From Kozakia baliensis (lineage in GTDB: Bacteria > Pseudomonadota > Alphaproteobacteria > Acetobacterales > Acetobacteraceae), in NCBI RefSeq assembly GCF_001787335.1, contig NZ_CP014674.1, positions 2,460,501 through 2,524,500 on the forward strand: 64,000 nt of DNA, written 5' to 3'. The translations under genes and the position numbers were made by a program. A model generated the notes under the pieces. That model did not search any database. It worked only from the letters and a program-made list of their open reading frames with translations, and was not told where the DNA came from. Position 1 is the stretch's first letter. Each line of letters starts with the position of its first letter. Below are positions 53,534 to 61,660 of this stretch, one piece after another.

Positions 53534-54156
53534 CCGACAGGTAATCCCGTCATCTCCTGTCCGAAAGGATGCCGGTGCTGGTTCAACGAATGCTGATCGG
53601 TCACGATATCACCCCCCGTCATCTCCAAACCGCGTTCAGAAAAAACCGCCTGCACACCCCCAACCTGCCAGACGATACTGTCGCCTTGAAGCGTCAATCG
53701 CGTATCACCGATACCGCAAAACAATCCTTGCGGCGTAACATGCCACCATGTTCCGGTATTTCCAGCCGTCTCTCCGACTTGCCTATTTTGCGGCACATCC
53801 CCGCAGCCCGCCGCCAACAGAAACTCTCCCGGTCGCGCAACCTCACCCGTGGCAGGAGAAATCATAGGCGTCATAACCGCATCATATACGACACCCGTCA
53901 CCACCCAATGTTCGCCATCTCCCTCAATCGGCTGCAAAACAACATGCGTTCCTGGCGCACATGGGCAAGAAATCCTCAAATCTCCGACTTGCGTCATCGC
54001 CGCATCCGCAATCCACCCCGTCTCGATATTCTCCGGCTGCAACAACACTTTTACGGCGTGGTTGGTTGGATCGACAGCAGACACAATTCCATGCATCGTA
54101 TGCGCCACACGATTAATCATCGCCGCCACCGGGAAATTATTTTCCATCAACTTCAT
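53530..54156 (-). CDS. Phage baseplate spike protein, gpV-like
   Basis: 208 residues from the ATG at 54156, which overlaps the hub gene stop (ATGA). The N-terminal OB-like part (HGIVSAVDPTNHAVKVLLQPEN) and the WIADAAMTQVGD segment fit the baseplate V family. The C-terminal repetitive beta part contains HSLNQHRHPFG, the histidine pattern that can hold iron at the spike tip. Confidence 0.82.
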   Translation of the reverse strand: MKLMENNFPVAAMINRVAHTMHGIVSAVDPTNHAVKVLLQPENIETGWIADAAMTQVGDLRISCPCAPGTHVVLQPIEGDGEHWVVTGVVYDAVMTPMISPATGEVARPGEFLLAAGCGDVPQNRQVGETAGNTGTWWHVTPQGLFCGIGDTRLTLQGDSIVWQVGGVQAVFSERGLEMTGGDIVTDQHSLNQHRHPFGQEMTGLPVG

Positions 54157-55238
54157 TCCAGCCCTAGCGAGCGATCTCGCAATACAAAATCCTGTAAAAA
54201 TCCAGCCTCTACCGAACAACTCGAAATCACGGCATCGATCGACAATGCTCCCGACCAACTATGCCGCTCATCCCTTAAACGCAGAAATTGACGCGGCTGT
54301 ATTCCTACGCGGCCCGGCATTGTCATCGAAACATCCAAGCGGTGCGCGGCAATACGCGCATATTTCCCACGCGCGACCGCTTTGATGTCATCCATTCTTC
54401 GCCCTGGAACGCGGAAACTATGAATCGTTCCAGTGTCGCTTGGCGCAGTGCTGGAAAAATCAGCCCCATCATAGAATATTTCCGAGCGAGAACGCTGTCG
54501 ACTATCCCATGACGCCACATGCACCACGATATTTTCAGTAGCAGCCAAATTTCGCCGAAAAATGCGCGTTATGAAATTTTCATCCGCCTCATGAATAACA
54601 GTATTCTCGTCGTTTTTCCGAATAACCGGACGGCAGACAATTCGTTTGCCCGAAGCATACAAATCACAACCAGCTTCTCGCGCCAGGAAAAATCCTAGAT
54701 CGAATGCCGTCTGGAAACGATGCTGCGCAAAGGCCGCCAAACGTTTGTGCTCAATTTGCCAAAATTGCCCCGTCATACCGCTTTGGGCATCACCATCACG
54801 CGCGAAAGCAATATCCGGCGTTAATCCAACTGCTTCGATCAGAGATTTGAGAATCTCTTCCGGTGTCTGGTTCAACCATGATTGCTGAACGCGCAAATCG
54901 AGCAAGAAAGACAAATAATCCCGACATTCCAAAACCACGGATGCCTCATCGGGATGCCAAACGACATGCCCAACCACACCATGAAACAGTTTCTGCCACG
55001 CTTGATTGTCCACTCCCTGCTGCCGCATTTGTAGTTGGATATCGAGACGAACATCCTGCTCCGGATCGAACCACGGTCTTTTGTCACCCAAAATATTGCG
55101 ATCCACAGCAAGATGGATCTCCGCCGCATCGCATCTCTCAAAACGGCTGGCTTCAATACGAAAGCACGTCACCGGCGTTTCTGGAAATACAGTTCCATTC
55201 ACCAGTATTCGTGTATCCCAAATACGCTGCCCGTTCAT
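54153..55238 (-). CDS. Phage baseplate hub protein, gpD-like
   Basis: 361 residues, resembling late-control-gene-D/hub proteins: an N-terminal strand-rich domain (FHGVVGHVVWHPDEASVVLECRD is typical of the first barrel) and a later repeat of the fold. It is followed by the spike gene, as in P2 and Mu-like phages. The ATG overlaps the LysM-like gene stop by 4 nt. Confidence 0.8.
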   Translation of the reverse strand: MNGQRIWDTRILVNGTVFPETPVTCFRIEASRFERCDAAEIHLAVDRNILGDKRPWFDPEQDVRLDIQLQMRQQGVDNQAWQKLFHGVVGHVVWHPDEASVVLECRDYLSFLLDLRVQQSWLNQTPEEILKSLIEAVGLTPDIAFARDGDAQSGMTGQFWQIEHKRLAAFAQHRFQTAFDLGFFLAREAGCDLYASGKRIVCRPVIRKNDENTVIHEADENFITRIFRRNLAATENIVVHVASWDSRQRSRSEIFYDGADFSSTAPSDTGTIHSFRVPGRRMDDIKAVARGKYARIAAHRLDVSMTMPGRVGIQPRQFLRLRDERHSWSGALSIDAVISSCSVEAGFLQDFVLRDRSLGLE

Positions 55239-55438
55239 GCGGAAAGCTCTGACACACCATTCGTTAGTGTCATCGAAACGGCTGGCAACAATAAAGAGAC
55301 AGGTGCCTCCAAACCACTCAAATCCGGATCATCCATTCCGTTCATCTGCGCAATCCGCCACCATTGCGTCGCATCGCGCAAATGCTTCGCCGCCACATGA
55401 TAAAGAGAAATGTCCGCCGCCGTTACTTCAATAAACAT
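55235..55438 (-). CDS. Small LysM-like tail protein, gpX-like
   Basis: 67 residues with the LysM-like pattern of gpX tail proteins: an N-terminal ISLYHVAAKHLRDATQWWRI, then GMDDPDLSGL. These small proteins sit between the tape-measure region and the hub gene in P2-like phages. It overlaps the hub gene by 4 nt. Confidence 0.75.
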   Translation of the reverse strand: MFIEVTAADISLYHVAAKHLRDATQWWRIAQMNGMDDPDLSGLEAPVSLLLPAVSMTLTNGVSELSA

Positions 55439-55448
55439 TAGAAAGCCT

Positions 55449-56360
55449 TCAACCCCCTATCAGCGGTCCCGCCTTCGATAGCCCCCCAGCCGTCGCCACC
55501 TGGACCGCTGCCCGGTTCAGCAAACCTCTGCTATCCGCTGTTTGGCTCGCCAAACCAGCATTTTGCGTCAGGGCACTCAGGGCCGAATAATTCGAAACCG
55601 TAATACTTTCCAAATTTTCGCCGGTTTGACCCAAACATCGCGTCAAACCCGCTCCCGCCTGTTCCATCCCCTGCCACATCGATTGCGCGGAAGCTGGATT
55701 GGTCGCCAAATTGACGCCGGTTTGAGAAATCCCATTCACCGTGCCCAAAGCATTCCTCACCGATGCCACAGCGCCTCCAGCATCCAACAGCTGCGCCATC
55801 GGGGTTACCTGCCCAACAATCGTGGAGAACTGGCCACTCGCCACGTAGGCGGAACTGGCCAATTTTCCTACCATGTCCAACATACCGGAAGTCGCCGAGC
55901 CGATATCAGCGCCGATAGACTGGCTTTCCACAATAGAGGAAGATGCCACCAACTCCGCTGGTCGCTCTAACGTAAGCTCATAAGAGCAGACCGCTCCTTT
56001 GGCCTCATAAGCGTAGCGATACTGAGCGATCCACACATTCAGCGACATCCCGGCCGCCGAGAAAAAGACCGGCGCACCCGCCATACGCATCCGCTCTAAA
56101 GCCTGCGCGCGTGCTTGTGCCTCGGGCCCGATAAATTTTCCCTTGAGCACCAACCGCGCCGGATCGTTTCCCAACGCATCGACCACACGACCGCCTCCAA
56201 CCAAACGATGGACGACCAACATTTGCCGCCCACCGATCGTCAGCGCGTCAGGCACCTCCGCCCCCGTCAACACCATGCCGCCAATCATGACAGGAGCCGA
56301 AGCATACCCCCGTCCGATTGATCCGATAGCGTTCTCAATATCGGCAAGACTCACACCCAT
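55449..56360 (-). CDS. Phage tail/baseplate protein upstream of gpX (gpU or DNA-circularisation-like)
   Basis: 303 residues from the ATG at 56360, with GAGGCAAGG upstream (a GTG at 56372 is also in frame). The N-terminal half resembles tail proteins of the gpU/DNA-circularisation type: ALTIGGRQMLVVHRLVGGGR, LVLKGKFIGPEAQARAQAL and YRYAYEAKGAVCSYELTLERP. The C-terminal half is Ala/Ser/Gly-rich. It connects the tail tube to the baseplate in related phages. Confidence 0.65.
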   Translation of the reverse strand: MGVSLADIENAIGSIGRGYASAPVMIGGMVLTGAEVPDALTIGGRQMLVVHRLVGGGRVVDALGNDPARLVLKGKFIGPEAQARAQALERMRMAGAPVFFSAAGMSLNVWIAQYRYAYEAKGAVCSYELTLERPAELVASSSIVESQSIGADIGSATSGMLDMVGKLASSAYVASGQFSTIVGQVTPMAQLLDAGGAVASVRNALGTVNGISQTGVNLATNPASAQSMWQGMEQAGAGLTRCLGQTGENLESITVSNYSALSALTQNAGLASQTADSRGLLNRAAVQVATAGGLSKAGPLIGG

Positions 56361-56388
56361 ACCTTGCCTCACTTCTCAATCAAGTAAT

Positions 56389-57213
56389 TTAATATCCTAC
56401 GCTGCACCCAGGATATTGCGCATACGCCAATTCATCGAAGCCACCCGAACTACGCCTCAATGCTAAATTCGACATTTTTCCGAAACTGCCAGAAAAAACC
56501 TTTCCCCCTTCATGAGGAAATTTTTCCGCCACCTTACCCCGCTCCCTATCCGATCCAAACATCCTCACCTCCGAGCCATGATCGTCTAGCGACCTCATCT
56601 GTCGCTCATATTCGATTCTTTGGGTGTAACCGCGCCGCATCATCGGCACAGCAGACCCCAAATTTTTTCTTTCAAGGTCAGGAAAATTCGTCGATTGGCG
56701 AGTTTTTCTCAGAGCGGAGACCGTTCGCCCTCGTAAATTTATCGAAGTCGTCTTTCGGTGAAACGTATGAACGCTCGGATGAGAACATACCTCACTAAAA
56801 ACCTTCCCCGTTCGCTTGGATGCCTTACGAAAGAAACAAACATCATGACGCTGAGAACGAGGAAAAACTAAGTTTTTACGTGAAGCCACATAGCGTCGCG
56901 CAGAAGAAAAAAATGAAACCGAAACACGGCGCAATCTTCTCAAAAAAGCGGAATGAAAATTTTTATTCGCGGAATCTTTCGATATTTCATAGCCACTACG
57001 CACAAAAACGCGCCTTGCCACGTCATTATGCGCTACTTGATGCCTTGTCCGATTGCCGACCAGGAAAATATTTTCTCTGCCTGAAGCGCTCGGAAGAATA
57101 GTTTTCCCACGCCTTAATCGAACCTGGGGAACAACCTTCGCAAGGCGAAAAACAACCGGCAACAAAGTAGGCCGCAACCTCTTCCATCGCTGAGGTTGGC
57201 GCTCATTCCCCAT
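56389..57213 (-). CDS. AT-rich, very basic ORF in the tape-measure position, unknown
   Basis: 274 codons from the ATG at 57213. That ATG overlaps the stop of the frameshifted chaperone extension (ATGGGGAATGA), so translation could be coupled. The protein is rich in Arg and Ser with only short hydrophobic stretches, and lacks the long helices of a tape-measure protein. Codons such as TTA, AGA, AAT and TTT are frequent, unlike the neighbours. A large tape-measure gene is expected between chaperone and baseplate genes and none is present. It may be an acquired ORFan, a decayed tape measure, or a non-coding stretch; only the last third (from MMRRGYTQRIEYERQMRSL) reads like a normal protein. Confidence 0.45.
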   Translation of the reverse strand: MGNERQPQRWKRLRPTLLPVVFRLAKVVPQVRLRRGKTILPSASGRENIFLVGNRTRHQVAHNDVARRVFVRSGYEISKDSANKNFHSAFLRRLRRVSVSFFSSARRYVASRKNLVFPRSQRHDVCFFRKASKRTGKVFSEVCSHPSVHTFHRKTTSINLRGRTVSALRKTRQSTNFPDLERKNLGSAVPMMRRGYTQRIEYERQMRSLDDHGSEVRMFGSDRERGKVAEKFPHEGGKVFSGSFGKMSNLALRRSSGGFDELAYAQYPGCSVGY

Positions 57214-57382
57214 AACGGTAACGCATGAGTTCCCAATCAAAAATCTCGCCCCCCTGCTCCGCCAACGCCACGCAAGCCGCCATCCGCCGAGCACGAGACC
57301 AACCATCTAACACCTGCCAAGGCACCCCATGTTTGACGAGATAAAGCATCTCCCCAAACACAGGGTGCCGACTTAGTTTTTT
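57203..57382 (-). CDS. Chaperone C-terminal extension in the -1 frame (gpT-like)
   Basis: After slippage at A AAA AAC (57376-57382), the -1 frame is open for 57 codons and stops at TGA 57205-57203. It reads LSRHPVFGEMLYLVK, then HGVPWQVLDGWSRARRM and AACVALAEQGGEIFDWELM. The fusion product would be 164 residues. It has no start codon of its own. This mirrors the lambda gpG/gpGT pair, where the fusion binds the tape measure during tail assembly. Inferred from sequence only. Confidence 0.75.
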   Translation of the reverse strand, partial: KKLSRHPVFGEMLYLVKHGVPWQVLDGWSRARRMAACVALAEQGGEIFDWELMRYRYGE

Positions 57383-57696
57383 GCCGAAAGCACCAACTCC
57401 CGCTCCGCATCCTCATCTTCCATAAAAAACGGATGCAAAACCGCCACACCATCATTCCCAATCCGACGGGCCAATTCCTTGACCTCCTCCTTGCTGGCCG
57501 GCATCTGAACAGGCACACCATCGATTGCGGTCACTGAACAAATCATCTGCGCATAACTCAACCAGGACGTCGCCGAAGCACCGTTCATGGCAGAACCCGC
57601 CGCCTCGATCAGATCCAGCATATCCCCAGGATCGATCTCCTTCAGCGCCAGTCGTCGCCCTTCAGCCGTCGTCACCTCATGTGGAAACACGCTCAC
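57373..57696 (-). CDS. Tail-assembly chaperone (gpG-like)
   Basis: 107 residues; the start is GTG at 57696, overlapping the tube gene stop (GTGA). The helical protein contains the conserved-looking ALKEIDPGDMLDLIEAAGS. Its last codons are GCA AAA AAC TAA, which creates a slippery heptamer. The ordinary product would be the G-type protein and the frameshifted one the GT fusion, needed at a low ratio for tail assembly. Confidence 0.8.
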   Translation of the reverse strand: MSVFPHEVTTAEGRRLALKEIDPGDMLDLIEAAGSAMNGASATSWLSYAQMICSVTAIDGVPVQMPASKEEVKELARRIGNDGVAVLHPFFMEDEDAERELVLSAKN

Positions 57697-58118
57697 GAAA
57701 TCTTACTCCTCGTGGACGCAAAGAACTGCACATTCTGATGCACCATTCCCTCAGCCTGCCACCGATCCGTTTTCAACGTCATGGACACATTCGTATATTC
57801 CCAAGTCGACGTCGTCCCGTCCGGCTCGCGAATATATTGATAAATCGTGCCGCTTCCGATCGTCCCCGCGTCCCAAAACGCCGCTTCGATCGCCGCAATC
57901 AAACTATCCAAATTCGCATTGGCTCGAGCAATGGTGAACACACCGCGCCAACCGTTCGGCGTATTGAACTCCACAGGCACACCATTCAACGGGTCCGCGC
58001 GCTGCGCCAAAGTCTGCTGCTCGGCCTGAAACCCTGTTACATCACGCAAGTCGATCCGCGTGCCGTTCCACAACAACGTAATGCGGCAATCCCGCCCGAT
58101 GCTATAAGGATTGACCAT
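57693..58118 (-). CDS. Phage tail tube protein
   Basis: 141 residues from the ATG at 58118, nine nt after GGGAG (a TTG at 58124 is possible). The strand-rich sequence (CRITLLWNGTRIDLRDV, VSMTLKTDRWQAEGMVH) fits inner-tube proteins that polymerise inside a sheath. Position between sheath and chaperone supports this. Confidence 0.75.
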   Translation of the reverse strand: MVNPYSIGRDCRITLLWNGTRIDLRDVTGFQAEQQTLAQRADPLNGVPVEFNTPNGWRGVFTIARANANLDSLIAAIEAAFWDAGTIGSGTIYQYIREPDGTTSTWEYTNVSMTLKTDRWQAEGMVHQNVQFFASTRSKIS

Positions 58119-58120
58119 CC

Positions 58121-59605
58121 TCAAACGCTCCCACTCGCAACAGTAACGTTCACCGATGTGCCGCCTTGCAAATTGACGATGAATTTCTCATTGATGCCTT
58201 GATACTGAACCTGGACATCCGCCTGCACATATCCCGCTGCAATACGCGCAGGCAGGTTGTTGCTCCCATCGCATATCACCGCATAAGGAAGCGTGCCGTT
58301 CGTCACACCCAAAATCCCTTGAGACAGTAACGAAGATAAAAAGCCCAGCAGTGTCGCACGAATGTCACCGAACAAATTGTCATTGATCACACTGCCCACA
58401 TAGGCCCCCATACCCGCCGCTAGGCTGGACGCCAGATAATTCGTCAATCGCGTGTAATGATCGCCATTAACAGCAGCATTGCTGGATGAATTATGCCCAC
58501 ATCGTACCGCCCAATACGCACCACCTGGAGCCGGATTACAGATCACATCCAAACCCGCCTCGAACAAAACCGACAAATCCGCGACGGAATAAGTGGCGCT
58601 TCCGCCACCCAACCCCGCCTTCTGACTGCCTACAACGCCATAAAGCGGTTTATTCAAACTCGATCGCTCAGGAGATAAGGCTGCAAGAATACCCGCAGCA
58701 AAAGCCTGCGGACTCACCAGCATCAGCCCATTCGCATCATCGCTCCACCATACCCAGTCGCCAAACATCAGCTTGACCGCATAGGAGTCCAATCCGCTCG
58801 ACATTTTCTTCGAGACGGCATCCATAATCGCCTCCCCGGCCGGACCGGCGGCAATCATGTAAATCCCTTCGGAAAGCCCAAAAGCCGCTTGCGTGGTAAA
58901 GCAGGAATAATCCGTCACGCCATGCATCACCGCCACCGCACATTCTTGCCCACGCAACGCATACATCCCACTCCGCGGCAGCGCATCCTGGCCAATAAAC
59001 GCCTCAGTCGCGGGGATACCGCCATCCTCACCGCCCGAAAGAGTCACAGAACCCACCGCCAACGCCGGCACAGTATCCGGCAACGCCACCCGCACCAAAG
59101 ACAAACCGTCAGCCGATAGTGATGCCGATAGTTCCGACCAATTCTTGCCGCTATAATGAAAAGCGCCCAGAACCGGATGCGAAACGACCAAAGCAAAGCC
59201 GGCCGCCATCTCCGTCAGGGTCAGAACAATCTGATTTCCCGCCGAACCCGTATACACAGCCTCAAGCGTCACGCCATTAAGCAGCCCCTTTGCCGCCCGA
59301 TCCGTACCATCCGTCACACGAACGACGCGAAAGTTATTAGCGCCTTGCCGCAGAGCAATATCCACCGCCACACCCGCATCCGTCGCCAGCCCCTGTTTAC
59401 CAGCGAAAGATGCACGATAATCACCCATAGTGCCGACAGGAACCGGCATACCCACCGGCCCCCAACCTGCCGTGCCGACAATTCCCAAGCCAGACGAAGA
59501 CGCCCCGGATAAGATCAACGATTGCGGCTGCGCAATCTGCACATATAAATCCGGCACGGTCAGCGCCGCCGTATTCAGCATCCCCGCCTGGTAAATACGA
59601 GACAT
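58121..59605 (-). CDS. Phage contractile tail sheath protein
   Basis: 494 residues, starting with the PDLYVQIAQPQSLILSGASSS region and continuing with GIVGTAGWGPVGMPVPVGT and ALRQGANNFRVVRVTDGTD, typical sheath domain patterns. The C-terminal conserved domain includes NLPARIAAGYVQADVQVQYQ. AAGGATGAG precedes the ATG. This gene shows that the particle has a contractile tail. Confidence 0.9.
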   Translation of the reverse strand: MSRIYQAGMLNTAALTVPDLYVQIAQPQSLILSGASSSGLGIVGTAGWGPVGMPVPVGTMGDYRASFAGKQGLATDAGVAVDIALRQGANNFRVVRVTDGTDRAAKGLLNGVTLEAVYTGSAGNQIVLTLTEMAAGFALVVSHPVLGAFHYSGKNWSELSASLSADGLSLVRVALPDTVPALAVGSVTLSGGEDGGIPATEAFIGQDALPRSGMYALRGQECAVAVMHGVTDYSCFTTQAAFGLSEGIYMIAAGPAGEAIMDAVSKKMSSGLDSYAVKLMFGDWVWWSDDANGLMLVSPQAFAAGILAALSPERSSLNKPLYGVVGSQKAGLGGGSATYSVADLSVLFEAGLDVICNPAPGGAYWAVRCGHNSSSNAAVNGDHYTRLTNYLASSLAAGMGAYVGSVINDNLFGDIRATLLGFLSSLLSQGILGVTNGTLPYAVICDGSNNLPARIAAGYVQADVQVQYQGINEKFIVNLQGGTSVNVTVASGSV

Positions 59606-59652
59606 CGTCTCATCCTTTTCATCACATTCAAATCGATTATTTTCTGGAAATT

Positions 59653-60639
59653 TCAGAGCGCCGAAGAACGCACAGTACCAAAGGCGTCAATATCCAAACC
59701 GAGATATACTGATGCGGCTGGCGCCACCGCGCATGCCACAGCTTCCGCCGCCAAAACAGCTACATCGCTTTGCCCTAAAGACGTCGTAACAACATCTCCG
59801 AACGAAATATCGTTACCACCTGCCAGAAGAGTCCCCGCACCAAACATCATCTGCGCCGACCATTGTGTTTCCACCGTATCGAATACCGTACGAAAAACTA
59901 AATCCCGTCGATATAGCGCCTGCATCTGCATCGTATCGACATCACCTTCGCCTTCGCCTTCGAAATCGATCTGCACTGCCCCGCCATCCAGTGTCGGCAA
60001 CCAATTCTGCGTCGCCAAAGCCGCATCCAAACGTGCCCCCAACGCATCCCGCGCCGCTGAACTGGTAGTCCAAATAGAGATTTTGATTTTCTGACTCTGC
60101 CGCCGCGTAATGCGGGAAGACATGCCATACCCGGCATTCACTCCCTCAATAACTCCCGACGATAGAGAAATTACATCCCCATTTGCTTTAGCGCCCGGCA
60201 ACCCTTGTGCCAGCCCGGCAGCAATCGTCTCAATCGTATCGCTCGATCCCGCAGCATAAGAGGAGGTTGCAAAAACACCTCCCTGCTTGCGCCAGACCAA
60301 CCCAATCAATCCACGTGGCGTTTCTCCCACCATCAGCGAGACGCGCGCCTCATTCCCCACGCAAGAAACGCCTACCGTCGGCGCGATCATCGCTCCAATC
60401 CGCCACGGTCGGCCAAGCGGCTCGGGCAAGGACCGATATCCATCCATCGCCGCAGTCACCGTCACATAATCTACACTGTCGCGGATCGATTGTGCCGAAA
60501 ACAAATCGCTCGGCAATAACCAACCACGACGTATCACCGTCTCGCGCCGCGTTACGGAGGCATGTTCCAAACCATCAGGATAAATCACCTGCGCGCACCG
60601 ATACGCCAAAGCCAATGCAACTTGAGAAACATCCGTCAT
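59653..60639 (-). CDS. Phage neck/tail-completion protein (probable)
   Basis: 328 residues from the ATG at 60639, one base after the stop of the upstream gene. A strand-rich part with ARDALGARLDAALATQNW and the following FEGEGEGDVD is the feature seen in neck or tail-terminator proteins upstream of sheath genes. Assignment is mostly by position. The C-terminus (VYLGLDIDAFGTVRSS) is Ala-rich before it. Confidence 0.5.
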   Translation of the reverse strand: MTDVSQVALALAYRCAQVIYPDGLEHASVTRRETVIRRGWLLPSDLFSAQSIRDSVDYVTVTAAMDGYRSLPEPLGRPWRIGAMIAPTVGVSCVGNEARVSLMVGETPRGLIGLVWRKQGGVFATSSYAAGSSDTIETIAAGLAQGLPGAKANGDVISLSSGVIEGVNAGYGMSSRITRRQSQKIKISIWTTSSAARDALGARLDAALATQNWLPTLDGGAVQIDFEGEGEGDVDTMQMQALYRRDLVFRTVFDTVETQWSAQMMFGAGTLLAGGNDISFGDVVTTSLGQSDVAVLAAEAVACAVAPAASVYLGLDIDAFGTVRSSAL

Positions 60640-60640
60640 C

Positions 60641-61237
60641 TCAAACCTGCTGCATCGAAATGGCGCAACGAAACCCAAACCGCGATGCTTCGACCGAATT
60701 GATCGTATAAGACACACCCAAATCGGTCATGACACTCATGTAAGGCAAAAGAGCCACTCTAGGTAAAGATGGCAGATACATCGTAAATTGTCCTGGCTTG
60801 GTCGAACCCGGCATGCCGCTATTGGCGCTCTCACCACGGGATTTCAATAAAATCGCTGCCGGACAATCCGCCACAATCTGCGTGGATGTACCCGTTACTC
60901 CCCAAACCGAAACCACATGGTTACACACCACACACAGAGGCGGCCGCATCGCCTCGGCACATGCAATAAAATACCGACTATCTCCGCATACGAGAATATC
61001 GCCCACGGAAACATCGGATGTATCCATCAGCACATATTCAGTAGGCACGCCCCAGCCCAACGGTTTCGCAAACCCAAACCGCGCCTCAACATCAAAGGCC
61101 AAAAGCGGCGTCGCATAAGTATTTTCCATCGACGCCAATGCATCAACCGGGCGGTATTGCGCGCCCTGCACCCCCAGCATTGTAACCGCCTTGGCATAGC
61201 CGGCCGCTACACGCGCCTGAATATCCTCCAAACGCAC
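60641..61237 (-). CDS. Phage head-tail connector/minor structural protein (unassigned)
   Basis: 198 residues from a GTG at 61237 with AAGGGA upstream; a TTG at 61252 overlapping the previous stop is the alternative. The sequence contains strands such as VGDILVCGDSRYFIACAEAM and MYLPSLPRVALLPYMSVM. It lies in the connector slot between capsid and neck genes. No family recognised. Confidence 0.5.
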   Translation of the reverse strand: MRLEDIQARVAAGYAKAVTMLGVQGAQYRPVDALASMENTYATPLLAFDVEARFGFAKPLGWGVPTEYVLMDTSDVSVGDILVCGDSRYFIACAEAMRPPLCVVCNHVVSVWGVTGTSTQIVADCPAAILLKSRGESANSGMPGSTKPGQFTMYLPSLPRVALLPYMSVMTDLGVSYTINSVEASRFGFRCAISMQQV

Positions 61238-61248
61238 CGCTTTTCCCT

Positions 61249-61656
61249 TCAAATAACAATCCGATTTCCGTCACATAAATCCGGCCCTGGACTCACCCCC
61301 AGGAACCCACACAATCGCTTACGCCACAAATCGAACAACCTCACACGATCTGCAACTTCATGCGGGTTGCGCTTCCAAACTGCAGCCTGGTCGGTATCCA
61401 GATTGTTGGATGCGCCCAACACCGCATCCTCCAAAGGAGAAAGCTGCACCAAATAAACGCGCGCTTTCGCGTACTCACTGGCCGAAAGATTGTTCAACCG
61501 CCATTCAAACGCACCGAATTTCTGAAAAAAACGCCAAGAATTTTCGCCACTGGCCACCGAGCCAATCGCCGGATACCCACAAAAACGTCGGAGATCGGTC
61601 TTCTCGGCCTCGCTCAGTGGCGTATCCGTATCACTTCCCGAGCCGGACACGCCCAT
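61249..61656 (-). CDS. Phage head-tail connector-type protein (probable)
   Basis: 135-residue mainly helical protein (LSEAEKTDLRRFCGYPAIG, AKARVYLVQLSPLEDAVL) that follows the capsid gene by 4 bp. Small helical proteins in this place are usually head-completion or connector proteins. The start is ATG 61656. The assignment rests on position and helix content. Confidence 0.55.
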   Translation of the reverse strand: MGVSGSGSDTDTPLSEAEKTDLRRFCGYPAIGSVASGENSWRFFQKFGAFEWRLNNLSASEYAKARVYLVQLSPLEDAVLGASNNLDTDQAAVWKRNPHEVADRVRLFDLWRKRLCGFLGVSPGPDLCDGNRIVI

Positions 61657-61660
61657 TCTC

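Noticed and set aside
56820-57101. Plus-strand Lys-rich small ORF opposite the AT-rich phage region
   Set aside because: The AT-rich stretch produces such frames by chance; all flanking phage genes are on the minus strand and no RBS stands out.
57237-57521. Minus-strand frame overlapping the chaperone (+1 frame)
   Set aside because: It is in the +1 frame, Trp/Cys/Arg-rich and unlike a tail protein. The -1 frame after the slippery site gives the sensible extension.
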